DNA of 33,169 nucleotides, taken from Bigelowiella natans CCMP2755. Its lineage: Eukaryota > Cercozoa > Chlorarachniophyceae. The position numbers were made by a program, and so were the translations under genes. The notes beneath the pieces are model-generated. The model did not search any database, was not told the origin of the DNA, and saw nothing but the letters and a program-made list of their open reading frames with translations. Shown here one piece after another: positions 1 through 10,354 of the stretch; positions within the stretch are counted from its first letter, which is position 1, and each line of letters opens with the position of its first letter. The stretch is taken from the NCBI GenBank assembly GCA_000320545.1, contig ADNK01002676.1:1-33169 (forward strand). The letters are read 5' to 3'.

Positions 1-130
1 CATCACTGAAAGATTAGAAAGTGCACACGGATACAATAAAACTTAACGCTCGGTGTGTCCCTTTACCCCCCCTCCACCCCTCCCCCTCCCCCCTCCCCCT
101 CCCTTGCCTCTCTTCTCACATGCACTGCAG

Positions 131-441
131 GCTGTCTGCTAAGGATGCGATGAGAATTTTAGATGGCGACATCGTATCTTCCAAGCTATCTGTATCAGAA
201 TTATTGTCTTTAGCCAGTAAGAAGACGAGTCCCAGGTCATGGGAATAGTAGAAAGGGGAGGGGAGTCACCGAGGATGGGGGGGGGGGAGATAGCTAGCAG
301 GGATGTGTTGATAGGTGTGTCTGGATTGATTCCTCATTTTTTCGCTGCCTGTTGGCCTCATCTTGCGCGAAATGTAAAAACGCGACGAAGTATTGATGCG
401 TGCTAGTCATGGCTGCTGCTTCTCTGACACGCTTCTTTAAC

Positions 442-476
<35 letters not shown>

Positions 477-2334
477 AACAATAACAACGACAAATACCGA
501 CGGCAGGGCTGGCAAGCAACAAATCGGAAGGGTCTCGTGGCTCAAAGATCATGAGAGCCTGGTGATTAGCATTAAGCCAAAGGGAATCGAAGAGGGTAGA
601 TCGCCGCCTTGACACGATTATAGCCACAGTAACGACGCGCACAAAAACTCTGTATTCGCATCGTTACTTTACAAGGGTCATGGTGTTGGTTAGTAAGCAA
701 AAAGCTTATCGAGCGACCGTTCTTATGCGGTGGTTTTTTTTTATTTCTAAATGATGTTTTTTAACACAGACGCGTTGTCCATCTCTACGTTCACGGTAGC
801 ATCGATGTTCCTCTAACTGACTACTACTTCTAATTAGCACCACAGCTGCTGATTGGCCGTCTCGATATTGATGCCTAACGCACAGAGTAGACGTGTGTTA
901 TGAAGCACGAATATGTTGGGGGAAACTGACAATCATTCCTGGCTTTCGTGCCGCTGCGAGACTGAACCTAACTCTTGTAGCATTTCCTGGCACATACACT
1001 TGATCTAATCGCTGCTGCGCTGTACTCGTTCACTCTCCAACAGATTGCCTGGAATGCCTTTGTATTTATATGGACCCGACTTGCCCTTATCGGTAGTGCA
1101 TAAGAGCAATAATTTCATCTTGCATGTTGGAGGAATAGTAGCCATCGTTCGGCTCCACCTCTCCCCCCCCCTTTCCCCCATATTTCAGCACAGAAATCTG
1201 AAGAAACTCCGGATTCTCCTTATTCTTTGACACACTTATTTCAATGTCTTCTGCATGATCTCATGCTACTATTTTCGAGCCTTGTCATAGGCCATCAATC
1301 GCCAATTGATTCGTTCTCTATAGGCTAGTTTTTGCACTTGCGTTATGATGATGTGAGTGTGCTGCTGCTTGTGATATGGCGCAGGAGCTGGGCCTATCTT
1401 CGCTGCTTTTTCGCTCCCATTTTGGTAAAGCTTCCTCCTGGTCGATTTGCATGCACCGATTAGGCGGAGTACAACTTGCTCGAAGATGATGCTTGCTCGC
1501 CACGAATTCCTGATAGCTCTTAAAAACCCAGCGACGATTTATGAGCTCCATGCGAATCCATTCATCAAATGAAGTTCCCCCGTCATCCTCTGCCCAACCA
1601 TCATAGTAGCTCGCCGTTGATTTCTCTTCCCCCAACCCCCTCCCCCCCCCTCTCCCGCGCACAGGGCTGCTGGAGCTCGGCTTGGAAAGCAAACATTCGA
1701 GCTGCTGTACCGAGGCCTAGTATCCACGGAATTCGTGCTCGCGGCCGGGAAGTTTCGCATGGTGAAAGAGATTATCCCTCCCAGCTTTATGTCCAAAATC
1801 CGAACCAAGCTGGATGGCAAAATAGCGCAAGGGGGCAAACTGGCAAGGATCTCGCAGAGGTCGGCTTTATCACTACTGAAACCGTATTCACCTCCTGATA
1901 TCTCCCCGCTGCTACTGCTGCTGCTACTGCTGCTCCTGGTGTTCCACAAGCAGGCTGCGGCTCGGGCAACGGCTAACGCCTGTGAAGAATCTGGCACGGA
2001 AGGATGTGGAGGGAAGTATCTCCAACATGAAGCTCGGGGAAGTCATTGAAATCATGGGTCCTCCGCATATTTGTGAGCTAGTTCATTTGTGTAGCTTTGT
2101 GTATTACGTCCGTCGAGGCGATGAGGCCGCTATCTACGGCTCGAGAGACACAGCAGGATTTTATCTTATTCTAATATATGTTACAATAGGCCCTCCCGCG
2201 GATGATCAGAAAATAGAGAAAAACTCCGGAAATGGTGCGACCCCGACTGCTCTAACCATACTCTTGTGAAATTATTACATGTGGTGGGCTGATGCCGCTC
2301 CTGGCCGTGTCTTGCCGTATTATTCAGTAAATGC

Positions 2335-2407
<73 letters not shown>

Positions 2408-2528
2408 ATGTAAAATACATATAATTTGTATTTATGATGGGGGCATCATTCATCAGGCTTACACGCCCTAGAGATCATGGTTCTTGGCGACGATGGCGAG
2501 TTACAATCTATGTAAGGGAGGAGAGGCC

Positions 2529-2578
<50 letters not shown>

Positions 2579-2640
2579 CATAAAGAATGTTTGACACCTT
2601 AAGCCGAATTAGAAATCGAAAAACCGTAGAACTACTGGCT

Positions 2641-2679
<39 letters not shown>

Positions 2680-2905
2680 CATTTATATTTATATACATAA
2701 TGTGTTTTTGTGTGTGTGTGTTTGTGTGCATAACGTGTGCATAACGTGTGCGTGTGCATATACGCTTACACATATTATCACTTCAATTGCGCCATTCTTT
2801 TACAGATACATTGGAGAAGGGCTCTCTATAAGTGAGCTAAGAAAGCTAAGGGAAATTATAGCCGAAGTTGTCACAAGACAAAATGAAGTCGCACATCTTG
2901 AATAG
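131..2905 (+). CDS. Partly resolved multi-exon gene, function unknown
   Basis: Exons supported by splice signals and matching phase: 131-216 (after a pyrimidine tract and CAG; donor GTAAGA), 770-795 (after a T-rich tract; donor GTAGCA), 1044-1092 (after CTCTCCAACAG), 1189 to about 1283 (after TTTCCCCCATATTTCAG). At the 3' end: about 1954-2072 (donor GTGAGC), 2457-2511 (donor GTAAGG) and 2806-2905, the last ending in TAG. The last three join in phase and end ISELRKLREIIAEVV...AHLE. A good acceptor at 1664 opens a further likely exon (about 1665-1859) with the segment GKQTFELLYRGLVSTEF. The link from 1283 to 1665 and the exact join near 1860-1954 remain unresolved, because several frames compete. 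The gene probably begins left of the window. I do not recognise the protein; segments such as IAWNAFVFIWTRLALI are hydrophobic and could be membrane-associated. Confidence 0.45.
431..491. repeat. (ACA)n trinucleotide microsatellite
   Basis: An uninterrupted run of ACA units followed by ATAACA variants. It lies between candidate exons 131-216 and 770-795 of the plus-strand gene, so it is probably intronic. The poly-Thr and poly-Val reading frames it creates are artefacts. Confidence 0.9.
2338..2403. repeat. (TA)n(GT)n compound microsatellite
   Basis: About 15 TA units followed directly by about 17 GT units. It sits in the proposed intron 2073-2456 of the plus-strand gene. A second TA array follows at 2642-2672 in the next intron. 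Confidence 0.95.
2533..2577. repeat. (GA)n microsatellite
   Basis: A long GA run inside the proposed intron between exons 2457-2511 and 2806-2905. Confidence 0.95.
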
Positions 2906-3891
2906 CACTCCGTATGTTCCGAGCATGAATGGAAACCTGAGCTAGAAGTTCGCGGAAATGCCTATACGTTCGACATCGTGCATCGTCACAAGTGTAAAAT
3001 GCAACAAAACGTGAATGCACTGATCATCGGCGGGGGTCTGCTTCCGCAACATCCTGCGAGAGAAGATGTACAAATAGTGTACTGCGCGATTAAATAGTTA
3101 ATTCACACGCTAGTCAGATTTCTGTATATGTTATAATTGTTAGTTTATGTTCTCTAGTAAGTACGTAGTTCTGCTCGACTCTCCACTTGTTTCCGCCTCA
3201 TTTCATGCATGTTGATCGGTTATTGTCATCATTTAACGCAACTAGTACACACACGACTGTCTAATAGCTAGCAAGCTGCGCTACGACAAACGTAACTACG
3301 CAACAATGTGAAGCAGAGGTATTAATAAAGTGTTTGAATATGTTCAATAGTCATCCTATTCTAGCTATTGTAGCTGGACAAAGCAGCGGCAACAGCGCTT
3401 TAGCGCTCGCATCGCAAGTCGCGCATGTTCATGCTAGCATGCTAAATGTCTAACGTAGTAAATAATTTGACCATGCTCATGCTGAGAAGCGACTTATTAC
3501 AGCAAACACATCTAGACATGTACATGGTTACTCTGACATTGTCTCGTCTAAATTCAATTCAGCAGTCTGCAAAAACTTGCTTCCGTCGATGCAGAGCTGA
3601 TATACTCAAACATATATTGAAGATGCCATAAAACTCAAGTATAGCTCGGTAGTCTCTCCGCTACTACTCTTAGATATTTGTAATGTGACGACGAGCATAA
3701 AGGATGTAAGAGGGCAGTTACTCGAGCGACACGCCCAAGATATAAATTAACATATCTTACACGACAATAATAATTAAGGTAAGAGCAACAATGCAACTGC
3801 AGAAGGAAACGGCAGAGCTATCTTGTATTATTATTTACGACTTGGAAGGAGTCGGCTTTGGAGGAGCTCCCCAGGTTTGACCGGCTACAGC

Positions 3892-3938
<47 letters not shown>

Positions 3939-3942
3939 TATA

Positions 3943-3985
<43 letters not shown>

Positions 3986-4467
3986 ATATACAATACATAA
4001 ATATACGATATGGACATGCAATCTCTTCTACAAACAGTCGAGAAATCGAGATATCAATTATGGGACAACGAACGAAACAAAAGGAATGATGACAATGCTC
4101 TAACACCGAAGCAAAAACCACATGTGAAAAATTGAAAATCGATAAAATTTGCCATGTTTCCACGCGGCAATGTCATCATCGCCATGGGCTATCTCCCCCC
4201 TCCTCCCCCCCTCCCAACAATTGTTTTTTGTATTTTATGAAGAGGCAATGACCGGAGTGGGAGGATTTGGTGGCTGATGACTTCGATTTTGTGCGTTGAG
4301 GCGGTGGAGGCCCCTTGGTTGAGGCGACTTCTTTGCCACCGCGTGGCCTGAACTTCAAGCGACGCCCTCCTCCTTGTAAGGCATTCCTGCTGCTGCTGCT
4401 GCTGCTGCATTATCGAGGAGGATAAGGGGGAGGAGGAGGAGAGATGAAATACAAAGACGATGTGAGT
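2906..4467. other. Intergenic interval between convergent genes
   Basis: I see no convincing exon here. The plus-strand gene ends at 2905 and the 12-exon minus-strand gene ends at 4468, so the interval holds both 3' ends. It contains AT-rich sequence, a (CA)n(TA)n compound microsatellite at about 3893-3985, a pyrimidine block at 4191-4214 and a short CTG run at about 4388-4408. Open frames here are short or made of repeat-encoded residues. Confidence 0.6.
3893..3985. repeat. (CA)n(TA)n compound microsatellite
   Basis: About 18 CA units, a short spacer and about 20 TA units. The layout resembles other compound arrays in the window. Confidence 0.95.
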
Positions 4468-5038
4468 TTATGAATGCAGCCGTGCAGGATTGTTAGGAGC
4501 GACAAAGCAGTGTGATAGATATTGCTTATTGTCAGTCTTTGGAGGAACGGAACGCCTACAAATCAACAGCGAACACGAATCGATGGACCTCCGCCCGAAA
4601 TCAAACCTCCCCACCACCCGCCTCCCCAGAAAACAACGGCAACAACAACAACATCGCATCGCAGTCGACAGACTCAAATTTATTCGCTATTCTACACAGG
4701 GTTTATCGTAATATTCACGTGAGTTTCTTGGCATGATGACTCCGATAAGGGGCTCGATCAACGTAAAAACACACAGAAATTAACACAAATGTAACACCTA
4801 GTAGAGGAGCGGGAAGCATTTGGGGGGCGGGGGGCTCTTTCGGAGCGCGAGCCAATCTGCGCTTGCAGCCATCCAGCACGGCTACGACTCTGATGAGGGA
4901 TAATGACACCGTGGCAAGAATAGAAATCAACAGATGATTCTATACTCTCTATGCGTGTGAAATGATGACATCGCACAAGGTAAATAGAGGACAAAACGCA
5001 ATTGAGTAGACCTCGGTTGGAGAAAAACGCTAATCCAC

Positions 5039-5072
<34 letters not shown>

Positions 5073-5138
5073 ACACACAGACAACCCTCCCCCCCGCTCT
5101 TGAAGCAACATGCGTTATTATTAAATAGGAACATAACA

Positions 5139-5180
<42 letters not shown>

Positions 5181-5718
5181 GCTACGAGATATACTACCAC
5201 CACCTTTGAGCCAAGAGCGAATGCGGGAGACTTGGTCCCCGGTCCCTTGGTCTTGGCGATACTTAGCTGGTGCTGGTTGTGGCTTAACCCAACGGAAGAA
5301 TTCACTAAACACGACCACCACCGCCAGCAGCAGGACAAGAAGAGAATAACACATCTATCAGCTGAGATAATCATCAAACCGGGGTCATACCTTCATAAAC
5401 ACACTTACACACTTACACACATGCGCGCGCGCGCGCGTGCGCACAGACACCGCACCGAGTTTTCGTTGATGAATGCCTCCGGCCATAGAAAATCTTGACC
5501 TCCGTGATTTGACCATGCGCACGCCGCCCCCCCCCGGCTTGCGAGCGACTTGTTGAGCAATTCCATCGTGCATCGTTCCCCCGATATGCTTGGAGGTGTG
5601 CTTTGGCACGGCGAAATGGGAGTCTTGGCCCTTGAACCGCTCGGAGGTGGACAAGTCAAACTTGATCTACATGCAAAAACAAAAGGTAGTAAGTACGGGA
5701 GGGGGGGGTTGATAAGAG

Positions 5719-5759
<41 letters not shown>

Positions 5760-6032
5760 CTCTCACGGCATCAAAGCATGAGAATCAACACCCATTTGGA
5801 CCCAGTACTATGTACTAAAAATTGAAAAGCAACCAAACATCTGCTACTACTACTTCTACCGCATTGGACATCTTGCTCGAGTCAAATGTAGTGCGGTCTT
5901 CGGGGAGGGAGGCAAACTCATCGGCACCGTCAGCTCCGAGCCACGAAGACGTGTTCTTCTTTTGACCCAAAAACCTGTCAAAAATGATCATCTTAAACAC
6001 ACACACACACACACACACACACAAATGACACA

Positions 6033-6075
<43 letters not shown>

Positions 6076-6136
6076 TTATTTATTTATATAGCATATATTA
6101 TTTGAGTGTGTATGTGTTCAGAAAGAGAGAGGGAGG

Positions 6137-6168
<32 letters not shown>

Positions 6169-6330
6169 ATGAGAAAAATATGGAAAAGCTTCCGTCAATA
6201 ACAACATCATCATCATTCTTCTGGTGCACTCACGCAGCAGATGGTGTGGCTGCTTTGACGCCTTTATCCCCCAAAGTCAAATGAGTAAGACCGATGCCCT
6301 CCACTGAACGATGTGATGTTCAAGAATGGT

Positions 6331-6370
<40 letters not shown>

Positions 6371-7205
6371 ACAGAATAAATCAACACTTCATCGGAAAAT
6401 CGACAACAAAACTCCGGTGACAGCTGACATCGTGCACTTGTTGGCATTCATGATTATGATCAAAATATCATCCATCATCTATGTAGTAGCCACAGCCTCC
6501 TCTTTCTTTGTAAACAAAACACAGAGAGCTATACCCTACCACAACACAACAGCTGCTGCTCCTACCACCACCATCACCACCACCACCGCCACTACTACAG
6601 CTACCTGCTTCGTTAGCCGCAGCTTTTTGGAAGATAGAGTGGACATTTGAGAAGCGCCCATGCCGCCTTGCGTGCCCCATTCGAAAACCGCCTATCTTCT
6701 CTACACGCTGCTCCATGTCCTCATGCGCCATTCCAAGGCTCTTAGCGCCTGTAAGCAACAATAGCGTCAGTGTTAATGATGATGATGATGATGTTTGTGA
6801 GGATGATAATGGCGGCAAAGGCAACAACGACGCGCTCCCTACTTCTTCCCATGTGTATGGACAAGTTCCCCTTATGCAACTCTAGTCGCTTGGAAGAAGC
6901 GAGGCCAAAAACAGCGCGTCGTGCAAGATGGATCTCATATAGTTTGTGTACGTGCCAACAGTTCTAACAACATTAACCTTCGCCTGCAGAGGCCTGTACG
7001 TAGGAAGAGTGGCCCTCAAAGCGATCGGTTTCTGTCTATTTAGAGGGGAGTTTTGGCATTGTCGCAACGAATCAAACACTGGTGGCTTCTTCTATGGTCA
7101 GTCAAAAATCATGATGGTATACATTGTTGAACATAGAATTTCAATAGATTATATACAAACCGCTGCCCCAGCTATCGTAAAAATTGGAAAAACACGTTCA
7201 GATAT

Positions 7206-7243
<38 letters not shown>

Positions 7244-7937
7244 CGTCTTGCTCACGATGCTAATGCTATCTTGGCTTCGAAAGACCAATAGCTTCCAAGG
7301 CAATGTTTTCATGATGGTTAGTGTGACGATGTACTTTTTCGCCGTTCTTATTTAAGCAGCAGCAGTAGCAGCAGCAGTAACAAATAATAATAAAAATAAG
7401 ACTAATACTACCATGAACGCAGAGTGACTTTTATCTAACTTCGTCTGGTCAAAGTACGACGGGGCCGTCATCAGGCCTTGCTCGGAGCGCTCCTCGGCGT
7501 CCTGAGAGTATGGTGCGGGTGTGCGATGAGAATGATGGGGGGATAATGATGAATAGCGTGAATAGCGAGATCGGCAGCTATATCACGTAAGAGCAGCAAC
7601 GAGGAAGCGAGTGTTGGTAAGGCCCACAAGCACATTGAACAGATAATATTTAGGAAAAATAGACTAGATATGCCGGTCATTCTCCCGACCTTATTCTTCA
7701 TCCATGCGGTGCGAGTGGGGGCTCTGTGGTGAGAAGGCGCTTTGAATGCGGCGCTTGGCTCCGAAACCGCGTTCGCAAAAATCGCGTGTATGCTCGTCCT
7801 CCTGTGTGCTAGGCCGATACCCTTTCCTTGCCCTGCCCCGTTCTTGTAAATTGAACTGCATAGGAGGAGGATAAGGATGAGGATGAGAACGACATTGCCA
7901 AATAGAATAGGTGACTGCGCGAGAAGGCGACGATGTC

Positions 7938-7986
<49 letters not shown>

Positions 7987-8081
7987 TATATAATGTTTTT
8001 TCCCGGACAAAACTTAACATGTATATGCACCCACTACCCGGCATTAGAGAAGCGGCGATGGCGTTCCCCTTTCGGAGACAT
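4468..8081 (-). CDS. 12-exon gene, unrecognised basic 431-aa protein with RFSN motif repeats
   Basis: Exons on the minus strand, 5' to 3': 8081-8038, 7855-7690, 7501-7412, 7091-6978, 6888-6843, 6748-6605, 6303-6234, 5974-5860, 5666-5500, 5304-5204, 4948-4798, 4555-4468. Every intron is GT-AG, most acceptors follow pyrimidine tracts, all junction phases agree, and the total is 1296 nt with one stop at the end. The ATG at 8081-8079 has an in-frame TAG a few codons upstream. The product is rich in Arg, Lys, His and Ser with no clear signal peptide or membrane segment. Three related motifs occur: RHRRFSNAGSIYKN near residue 7, AHRRTSIHAIFANA near 31 and RHGRFSNVHSIFQK near 181. I recognise no domain, so the function is unknown. 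Introns carry dinucleotide arrays. Single donors, such as the one closing the 5666-5500 exon, are less certain than the whole. Confidence 0.75.
5041..5180. repeat. (CA)n and (TA)n arrays within an intron
   Basis: A CA array at 5041-5070 and a TA array at 5142-5178. Both lie in the intron 5203-4949 of the 12-exon minus-strand gene. Translations such as runs of Tyr-Ile or Thr-His come from these arrays and are not genes. Confidence 0.95.
5420..5444. repeat. Alternating CG/CA tract
   Basis: A short alternating purine-pyrimidine stretch (GCGCGCGC with flanking CAC repeats) inside the intron 5499-5305 of the 12-exon gene. Such tracts can adopt Z-form DNA; nothing here shows that this one does. 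Confidence 0.7.
5724..5758. repeat. (GA)n microsatellite in an intron
   Basis: A GA run in the intron 5859-5667 of the 12-exon minus-strand gene. On the coding strand it reads as (TC)n, close upstream of the strong acceptor that precedes the exon starting at 5666. Confidence 0.9.
5998..6161. repeat. (CA)n, (TA)n and (GA)n arrays in one intron
   Basis: Three separate dinucleotide arrays (about 5998-6023, 6038-6069 and 6135-6161) occupy the intron 6233-5975 of the 12-exon gene. A further GA array at about 6331-6366 is in the next intron upstream (6604-6304). Confidence 0.9.
7207..7241. repeat. (TA)n microsatellite in an intron
   Basis: TA array in the intron 7411-7092 of the 12-exon gene. Another TA array at about 7943-7982 is in the first intron (8037-7856). 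Confidence 0.95.
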
Positions 8082-8645
8082 AGAGACGCAACCAACCTAT
8101 ATCCACAGCAGTGCCAACCATGATGAGAAACAATACCGTGCGAACGAATAAAACCGAGATGATCAGAGAGACTTGCAAAGGTAGAGTCGGGAAAAAGTCA
8201 GTTCACTCACAGCACGGAAGGGAAAGAACCGATCGCGAACAAAACTTCCACGGCACCGAATCGAAAACCCCCACGATTATTTTCCATTGGAACGAGGTGC
8301 AATGTGCGACTTCCCAATGATGTGATAAAATAACGTAGCATTCAACCAACTTTCCGGGTAACGAACTCTATTCTGTTTTCACCCGTCGTTTTCTGTCTCA
8401 CCGCAACCAATCGGGTCTGTGACGTCTATGTCTATAGCGCCGACCGTTGAAAGCTCTTCCGTCTTGTCAGTATGCGCCAGAATATGGTGCCCGGTCCCGA
8501 AATGTGGCTTGATGTACGACTTCTGGAACCGATCCTCTGTGCTTCGAAAGTTCGTATTTCGGCTCTAAGCATGACAAGATGATCAAGGCAGCCAGCCACG
8601 TTCTTTACGAAATTTTATCTCCAATCCAATGCAAATTTGTATCTC

Positions 8646-8707
<62 letters not shown>

Positions 8708-8717
8708 CTGGCGAGAA

Positions 8718-8755
<38 letters not shown>

Positions 8756-9096
8756 AATTGAACATCAGCAGGCCTACCGGCATGGATTTGAAGTCACTTC
8801 TTGTGTCCCCAACTCGCTGGGGGGTGACATTTTTATTGCTCACATCAACCCATTCACCCTGATGAGACAATATTGATAATTTACACCCTCATCAATTGTA
8901 GATCTTGTATGTGACGTCTAATATCTTCCATCAGCATCTCCCGAAAATTCTAATGGTACTAATTAAATGAAAAAACTATGGTTTCTATCCCGAGAGAGGA
9001 ATTAGCCTTGTTTGCGGTCAAATACAGATTTACGAATACCATATAGGTATCGCGTTCTCTATCACTACTTCACCACGTATATATTTTCAGCTTAGT
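8082..9096. promoter_or_regulatory. Spacer between divergent genes with CT/GT/GA blocks
   Basis: The 12-exon gene starts leftwards at 8081 and the next plus-strand start codon is at 9097, so both 5' regions share this roughly 1 kb. It holds (CT)n at 8642-8690, (GT)n at 8691-8707 and (GA)n at 8719-8753; the CT and GA blocks are complementary and could pair. A T-rich acceptor (TATATATTTTCAG, ending at 9090) just before the 9097 ATG suggests that the rightward gene has an upstream exon, perhaps untranslated, in this interval. No core promoter element can be assigned with confidence. Confidence 0.4.
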
Positions 9097-10354
9097 ATGT
9101 CTCGTTTTACTCGATTGACTGTCGATGGCTTAAAGGAAGCAGATTCTCCAGGATTTGATTCCATTGCTTCCTCTGCAAATCCCTTTGGCACGTATGATCC
9201 TCCATCGCCTTCTCTCCGTGCAGCTTTGAAGTAAGACCCAACACCCTACGATATCACCAACTTCTGGTTAAACTCTATCAAACGAGGGAAAACTACGAGA
9301 GTGCGACGTCCTATAAAACCACGAGTTAATAGTGAAATAACTACACTGAATCGTGAGCTCCTCGACTTTTTGGCCATGATTTCTTTTGCGGGAACTTGAT
9401 TTTGGAAAATCTCGTGTTGGAAGTCTGAATTCTCGTTCAGAATATCATCGTCTATTTCTTCCCCTTCAAGTGGCCTTTCTACTTCATCATCCTCATGCTG
9501 ATGACCCTAATATCATAGCAAACAGCATACATTTATTACTGACAGAGGTTCGATTTGGAGAGAAAATGCAACAGTTGTTGGTTTAATGAAAATGTACAAG
9601 CCATCTGCTAAGATATTGTACATTAATCTGTATTTGTGTTCGCGTGGATTAAAGTCTTCATACGAGAGTGGGGCTACAGTGTTTGTTTATAGGTAGTCCA
9701 CCTGGAGAAGGAGAGAAAAGTTGGATTCTCCCGTTGAAGGCTCTGGAGACACCCAATTATCCCTTTTTTTAATGGTAACTTCCTCGTGGGGGGAAGAAAC
9801 AGAAAACGATAATTTATTCTTCTTTTTTATCGTTGCTTGGTCGTCATGTGGGTTGCCTTTGACAGCGTTTGACCGGTTGTCGAAGGGAATGGCCTTCAAC
9901 ACCGAAGGTGAACGCTTCTTCAATGTCGCTTGCTCTGTGGGGTTCGAATGATCCATTTTGACAGTTGTTAAAACGATTTCCTCTTACTAGTAGGGTGGAG
10001 TAGAAGTCCCCCCTCGATCGAGATACGATGAGCTCTTCTTGTTCTTCCAGAGGGAAGGAGCTTTGTTGAGTGAGTTACTTCTTCCAAATGAACCCAGGGC
10101 TCGAAATTCAACAAATGCATGGGGAATCCACGTACATGAAGCAAATTCCTTTGTCGTAAATTATAGAAGGCTTGATGCCGCAACGGCTAGATCTTTCGAA
10201 ATCTGGATTATGGAGATCTCGAGAGACTTTTGAGGAGCTGTCATGTGCTCTTATTTCGAAAAGTAAGGAGTGCAGGAGATTTAAGAAATTCAAAAGGAAT
10301 ATTTCTGCTTTTCTGCTGCAGAATTGTGTAATTTGTCATTATGAGATATATGAG
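9097..10354 (+). CDS. Partly resolved gene with very short introns, function unknown
   Basis: The first exon, 9097-9230, starts MSRFTRLTVDGLKEADSPGF and ends at a GTAAGA donor. A chain of five in-phase exons is resolved downstream: 9866-9907, 9965-9994, 10051-10131, 10191-10262 and 10322-10354. The four introns are 57, 56, 59 and 59 nt, with donors GTGAAC, GTGGAG, GTACAT and GTAAGG. Decoded segments include EGALLSELLLPNEPRARNS, LDYGDLERLLRSCHVLLF and NCVICHYEIYE; the last has a Cys-x2-Cys pair that could begin a zinc site, but no full RING pattern follows. A good exon candidate starts after a strong acceptor at about 9471 (LLHHPHADDPNIIANSIH). Exons between 9231 and 9865, and the 3' end after 10354 (donor GTGAGT), are unresolved, so the gene probably extends towards 10800. 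A competing minus-strand ORF covers 9687-9956. Confidence 0.4.
9687..9956 (-). CDS. Possible minus-strand ORF with three ATIKKR repeats
   Basis: An 89-residue open frame with three spaced copies of a motif: NPTEQATLKKR near residue 5, NPHDDQATIKKK near 35 and SPHEEVTIKKR near 55. Similar amino-acid repeats in one frame hint at real coding on this strand. Against it, the stretch overlaps proposed plus-strand introns and one short exon, and the repeats could instead reflect tandem duplication of pyrimidine-rich intron DNA on the other strand. No known family recognised. Confidence 0.2.
   Translation of the reverse strand: MDHSNPTEQATLKKRSPSVLKAIPFDNRSNAVKGNPHDDQATIKKKNKLSFSVSSPHEEVTIKKRDNWVSPEPSTGESNFSLLLQVDYL

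Noticed and set aside
1318-1997. Two long minus-strand frames (124 and 152 aa), one with a W-rich stretch MELINRRWVFKSYQEF
   Set aside because: They overlap strong plus-strand acceptors and exons of the gene at 131-2905 and run through the pyrimidine tract as poly-Gly/Arg. Kept in mind as an alternative but not called.
3823-4103. Overlapping ORFs encoding Thr-His, Tyr-Ile and Cys-Val runs (also at 5030-5498, 7809-8095, 8579-8870, 32484-32796 and 32822-33149)
   Set aside because: They are translations of CA, TA, CT and GA microsatellites and are open only because such repeats lack stops.
9935-9955. GGTTCGAAT resembling a tRNA B box
   Set aside because: No matching A box, acceptor stem or cloverleaf around it; it falls within a proposed intron. 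I found no convincing tRNA or rRNA in the window.
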